Shown: positions 5,988 through 7,390 of the stretch, in pieces
How positions within the stretch are numbered: position 1 is the first letter of the stretch
How the letters are laid out: every line of letters starts with the position of its first letter
Assembly: GCA_903970565.1 (NCBI GenBank)
Contig: CAJCJE010000998.1
Span: forward strand, 1 to 7,390
Reading direction: 5' to 3'
From: Candidatus Melainabacteria bacterium
GTDB taxonomy: Bacteria; Actinomycetota; Actinomycetes; Mycobacteriales; Pseudonocardiaceae
DNA length: 7,390 nucleotides
The notes under the pieces: generated by a model
Databases searched by the model: none
Told to the model about the DNA's origin: nothing
The model's input: the letters and a program-made list of their open reading frames with translations, nothing else
Translations under genes and position numbers: made by a program

Positions 5988-6046
5988 GCCGAACCCGCTC
6001 AGGCCAAACCCGCTCAGGCCGAACCCGCTCAGGCCGATTCGGTCAG
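5988..6046. repeat. 15-bp tandem repeat, three copies plus a degenerate fourth
   Basis: The plus-strand unit GCCGAACCCGCTCAG occurs at 5988-6002, 6003-6017 (one change) and 6018-6032. A diverged 14-bp unit follows at 6033-6046. The array begins inside the last codons of the small minus-strand frame ending at 6029 and runs toward the DUF309 start. On the minus strand each unit contains GCCTGA, so the stop codon of that frame is itself part of a repeat unit. In the DUF309 frame the array would encode repeated LSGFG. Confidence 0.9.
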
Positions 6047-6280
6047 GCCCATCGCGTACTCCATCAGCCGCTGCCGATCCGGTTGGCCGGTCTTGCCGAT
6101 CAGGCTGGCCACAACGGGTACCTCGGCCTGGTGGAAGTGGTCCTCGGCACGGCGCAGCCAGTTGACCGGATCGCCCCAGCCAACAGAGAGCCCCAGCCAA
6201 CAGAGAACCGTGTGGCCGGTGGACTGAGTTGTCTGAAACGAAGTCCGCAGTGATTCAGTGCGGAGGGCCGGACACGCCAT
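6029..6280 (-). CDS. small orphan reading frame, possible gene remnant
   Basis: I do not recognise this protein. From ATG 6280 it would be 83 residues. The last 47 residues (from GDPVNWLRRAEDHFHQAEVP to the stop) have strong third-position GC bias and a sensible amphipathic composition, so they look like real coding sequence. The first 36 residues have mixed codon use, contain an exact 17-bp tandem duplication, and begin directly after the terminator-like stem with no Shine-Dalgarno. One reading is that the 3' end of a once longer gene survives here with its 5' part lost or rearranged. Removing one duplicate would join the C-terminal part to a different upstream frame that is also open. No motif, membrane segment or signal peptide is visible. 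Whether it is translated is doubtful. Confidence 0.35.
   Translation of the reverse strand: MACPALRTESLRTSFQTTQSTGHTVLCWLGLSVGWGDPVNWLRRAEDHFHQAEVPVVASLIGKTGQPDRQRLMEYAMGLTESA
6173..6206. repeat. exact 17-bp tandem duplication
   Basis: GCCCCAGCCAACAGAGA at 6173-6189 is repeated without change or spacer at 6190-6206. Seventeen is not a multiple of three, so the event shifts the frame of anything translated across it. Perfect identity suggests a recent event. Confidence 0.95.
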
Positions 6281-6323
6281 CGGTCCCGGCCACCGCGGGC
6301 TGACGGCGGTGGCCGGGACCGAT
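6279..6323 (-). terminator. strong stem-loop terminator after the lanthipeptide operon
   Basis: Positions 6279-6296 and 6306-6323 are perfectly complementary over 18 bp, with a 9-nt loop (6297-6305). The stem is very GC-rich and lies about 80 bp past the small-peptide stop, as expected for the end of the minus-strand operon. On the minus strand no U-tract follows, which is common in actinomycete terminators. On the plus strand it is followed by TTTT, so it may act in both directions. A smaller hairpin with 6-bp arms (6336-6350) sits on the operon-proximal side. Confidence 0.75.
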
Positions 6324-6335
6324 TTTGCGTCGGGT

Positions 6336-6350
6336 GCTCGCTCGGCGAGC
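6336..6350 (-). other. short hairpin preceding the main terminator
   Basis: GCTCGC and GCGAGC form a perfect 6-bp stem around a 3-nt loop. It is a possible secondary termination or RNA-stability structure downstream of the small-peptide gene. Confidence 0.4.
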
Positions 6351-6408
6351 GGTGTCAATCAGTCCGGTGTCAATCCGGACAGGTCGTTCAGGACGGATCA
6401 ATCAGGAC
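6351..6408. repeat. degenerate 14-15-bp tandem repeats after the small-peptide gene
   Basis: GGTGTCAATCAGTCC (6351-6365) and GGTGTCAATCCGGAC (6366-6380) share their first ten bases. Two looser 14-bp units follow, AGGTCGTTCAGGAC (6381-6394) and GGATCAATCAGGAC (6395-6408). The last unit contains the stop codon of the peptide gene. Together with the array at 5988-6046, repeats of period near 15 bp bracket the orphan frame. Confidence 0.55.
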
Positions 6409-6599
6409 GGGGAGGGCCCGCTGACCGTGGTGGCTGGGAAGCTGGCCACCACCGCCGCGAAGGCGGCCGAACCCAGCACCATGCCGGTCAGGATGCTGGC
6501 CCTGGCGCCGATACCGAACCTGGCCGGCCGGACGATCTCGCCCGCGGGGTTCTCATCCAGCTCGTCCTCGGTGTTCGCGGGTTCGTTGCTGTCCTGCAT
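6402..6599 (-). CDS. small single-span peptide in LanM operon; cysteine-free, candidate precursor or immunity peptide
   Basis: This 65-residue peptide gene starts 20 bp after the lanthipeptide synthetase stop and has an excellent ribosome-binding site, so it is almost certainly translated from the same mRNA. Residues 1-21 are strongly acidic (TEDELDENPAGEI) and leader-like. A basic patch (R24, R27, R33) precedes a hydrophobic segment at about 34-54 (ILTGMVLGSAAFAAVVAS), long enough to span a membrane with the N-terminus inside. The tail FPATTVSGPSPS is rich in Ser, Thr and Pro. There is no cysteine, so it cannot form lanthionine rings by itself. It may be dehydrated but not cyclised, or be an immunity or anchoring peptide, or be unrelated to modification. 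I recognise no named family. The position argues for a role with the synthetase; the exact role is inference. Confidence 0.75.
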   Translation of the reverse strand: MQDSNEPANTEDELDENPAGEIVRPARFGIGARASILTGMVLGSAAFAAVVASFPATTVSGPSPS

Positions 6600-6605
6600 C
6601 TGACT

Positions 6606-6611
6606 CTCCTT
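6606..6611 (-). promoter_or_regulatory. Shine-Dalgarno of the small-peptide gene
   Basis: On the minus strand AAGGAG ends 6 nt before ATG 6599. It lies in the 20-bp gap after the synthetase stop. It is among the best ribosome-binding sites in the window, suggesting strong or at least independent translation of the peptide. Confidence 0.8.
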
Positions 6612-6619
6612 ACAGCGGT

Positions 6620-7390
6620 TTAACGGAACAACTCGAGTGGCGACAGCATCATGGCCTGGCGCTGCGGCCGGAGCGATGCGACGACGGAATCAGAGGGCGG
6701 GGCGGCCGGGGCCAACAGCAGCGCCGAGGGCACCTGACCGGCGAAACCGAGCCGCAGCAGGCCGTAGCCGATCCCGGCCAATCCGCTGAGCAGGCCGGGC
6801 GTGGCGACCTCCCGTGGCGTGCCGCAGCGCGGACCGAACTGGTCCAGGGCGCCGAGCAACCGGGCGCCGGCGTGGTCGCGCAGGCTCGCCGCGCGCTCGT
6901 CACCGCTCGCCGCGCGCTCGATCAGCGCCTCGACCACGCCGAGTTCGCCGTGGCAGAGGCTGGCGTCGCGCAGCAGCCGATGCTCACCGAGCACCGTGAC
7001 GGCCCGTGCCGCATCGCGGTCGGCGGCCCGGTTGCCGGTGGCCAACAGCGCGCCGGCCAGACCGCCGCACCAGCTCAGGTCGGTCTCCTCGTCGGTGGCC
7101 AGCAGCTCACCGAGACCGCGATCGGCGTCCAGCGCGGCGGTGCCGACCTCCGCGTACCGGCTGATTCCGGTGAGCTCCGCGCAGCGCAGCATCGCCATCC
7201 CGGTGCCCGTCCGGCCGTACAACAACCCGGTCGGGCCGACCGACTGCGGATTCCAGTTCGCGACCACCCGGTCGGCCAGCTGCTGGGCGTGCCTCAGCGC
7301 CTCGGTCAACCCGGTCTCGGTGTAGACGGCCAGCAGCGCGGCCAGTCCGCCGGCCCGGCCGGTGGCCAGTCCGCTGCCCCGGCCGTCGTC
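6620..7390 (-). CDS. lanthipeptide synthetase, LanC-like cyclase domain (class II LanM-like), N-terminus outside window
   Basis: The frame is open from the right edge to TAA 6620, giving 256 C-terminal residues of a LanC-like cyclase domain. This domain adds Cys thiols to dehydrated Ser/Thr to form (methyl)lanthionine in a precursor peptide. Gly-rich helical repeats are visible: GSGLATGRAGGLAALL near the edge, GPTGLLYGRTGTG at about 52-64, and LSWCGGLAG, whose Cys 108 is the first zinc ligand. Next comes SLCHGELG with Cys 146 and His 147, the other two ligands. The closing motif is TPGLLSGLAGIGYGLLRLG at about 197-215, then VPSALLL. CHGELG and the TPGL ending are typical of LanM; the intact zinc site argues against class III. 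A class IV LanL is still possible because the dehydratase part is not visible. Past the usual end is an unusual 26-residue tail ending SPLELFR. It precedes the small-peptide gene by 20 bp. Confidence 0.9.
   Translation of the reverse strand, partial: DDGRGSGLATGRAGGLAALLAVYTETGLTEALRHAQQLADRVVANWNPQSVGPTGLLYGRTGTGMAMLRCAELTGISRYAEVGTAALDADRGLGELLATDEETDLSWCGGLAGALLATGNRAADRDAARAVTVLGEHRLLRDASLCHGELGVVEALIERAASGDERAASLRDHAGARLLGALDQFGPRCGTPREVATPGLLSGLAGIGYGLLRLGFAGQVPSALLLAPAAPPSDSVVASLRPQRQAMMLSPLELFR

Noticed and set aside
5988..6408. CRISPR array
   Set aside because: The repeats are 14-17 bp, directly adjacent, of different sequence and without spacers, and no cas gene is present.
6402..6599. 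Calling the small peptide a conventional lantibiotic precursor
   Set aside because: It has no cysteine, so lanthionine formation within the peptide is impossible. Only a looser association with the synthetase is claimed.
6325..6603. Plus-strand 92-codon frame opposite the small peptide
   Set aside because: No Shine-Dalgarno and no operon partner. The minus-strand peptide has a strong ribosome-binding site and operon context.

Overview
The window is very GC-rich DNA with strong G/C bias at third codon positions. It carries a DUF222/HNH (13E12-type) protein, a LuxR-type regulator, several leaderless-looking starts and a lanthipeptide synthetase. Together these point to an actinobacterium, probably a filamentous or Nocardia/Pseudonocardia-like one; the genus cannot be fixed from sequence alone. 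No tRNA, rRNA, CRISPR array or transposase was seen.

Layout, left to right. A GNAT N-acetyltransferase runs off the left edge on the minus strand. Next come a full-length DUF222/HNH endonuclease-like gene and a MerR-family regulator with a GyrI-like ligand domain, both on minus. Both have promoter-like elements placed so that transcription would begin at or next to the start codon. After a 230-bp non-coding gap, two plus-strand genes follow: a LuxR-type HTH regulator that lacks the N-terminal winged helix often found in its family, and an alpha/beta hydrolase. Convergent to these is a minus-strand pair, a DUF309 protein and an HGG-motif esterase-like hydrolase, whose stop and start codons overlap (TGATG).

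The right-hand end is the most interesting part. The C-terminal 256 residues of a lanthipeptide synthetase, best matching class II (LanM), enter from the right edge with the LanC-type zinc ligands intact. Twenty bases after its stop, behind a near-ideal Shine-Dalgarno, lies a 65-residue peptide gene. It has an acidic N-terminus, one hydrophobic segment and a Ser/Thr/Pro tail, but no cysteine. A perfect 18-bp stem that looks like a terminator follows.

Between that stem and the DUF309 gene lies a small orphan reading frame. Its C-terminal half looks genuinely coding and its N-terminal half contains an exact 17-bp tandem duplication. Short arrays with a period near 15 bp flank it on both sides. 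This stretch looks like a repeat-rich junction between two conserved blocks.

Functionally, the LanM tail and small peptide form one apparent operon (ribosomal peptide modification or its immunity). The DUF309/hydrolase pair is translationally coupled. The LuxR-type regulator and the following hydrolase may be co-transcribed. The MerR regulator probably controls its own promoter. No link between these blocks can be shown from this window.
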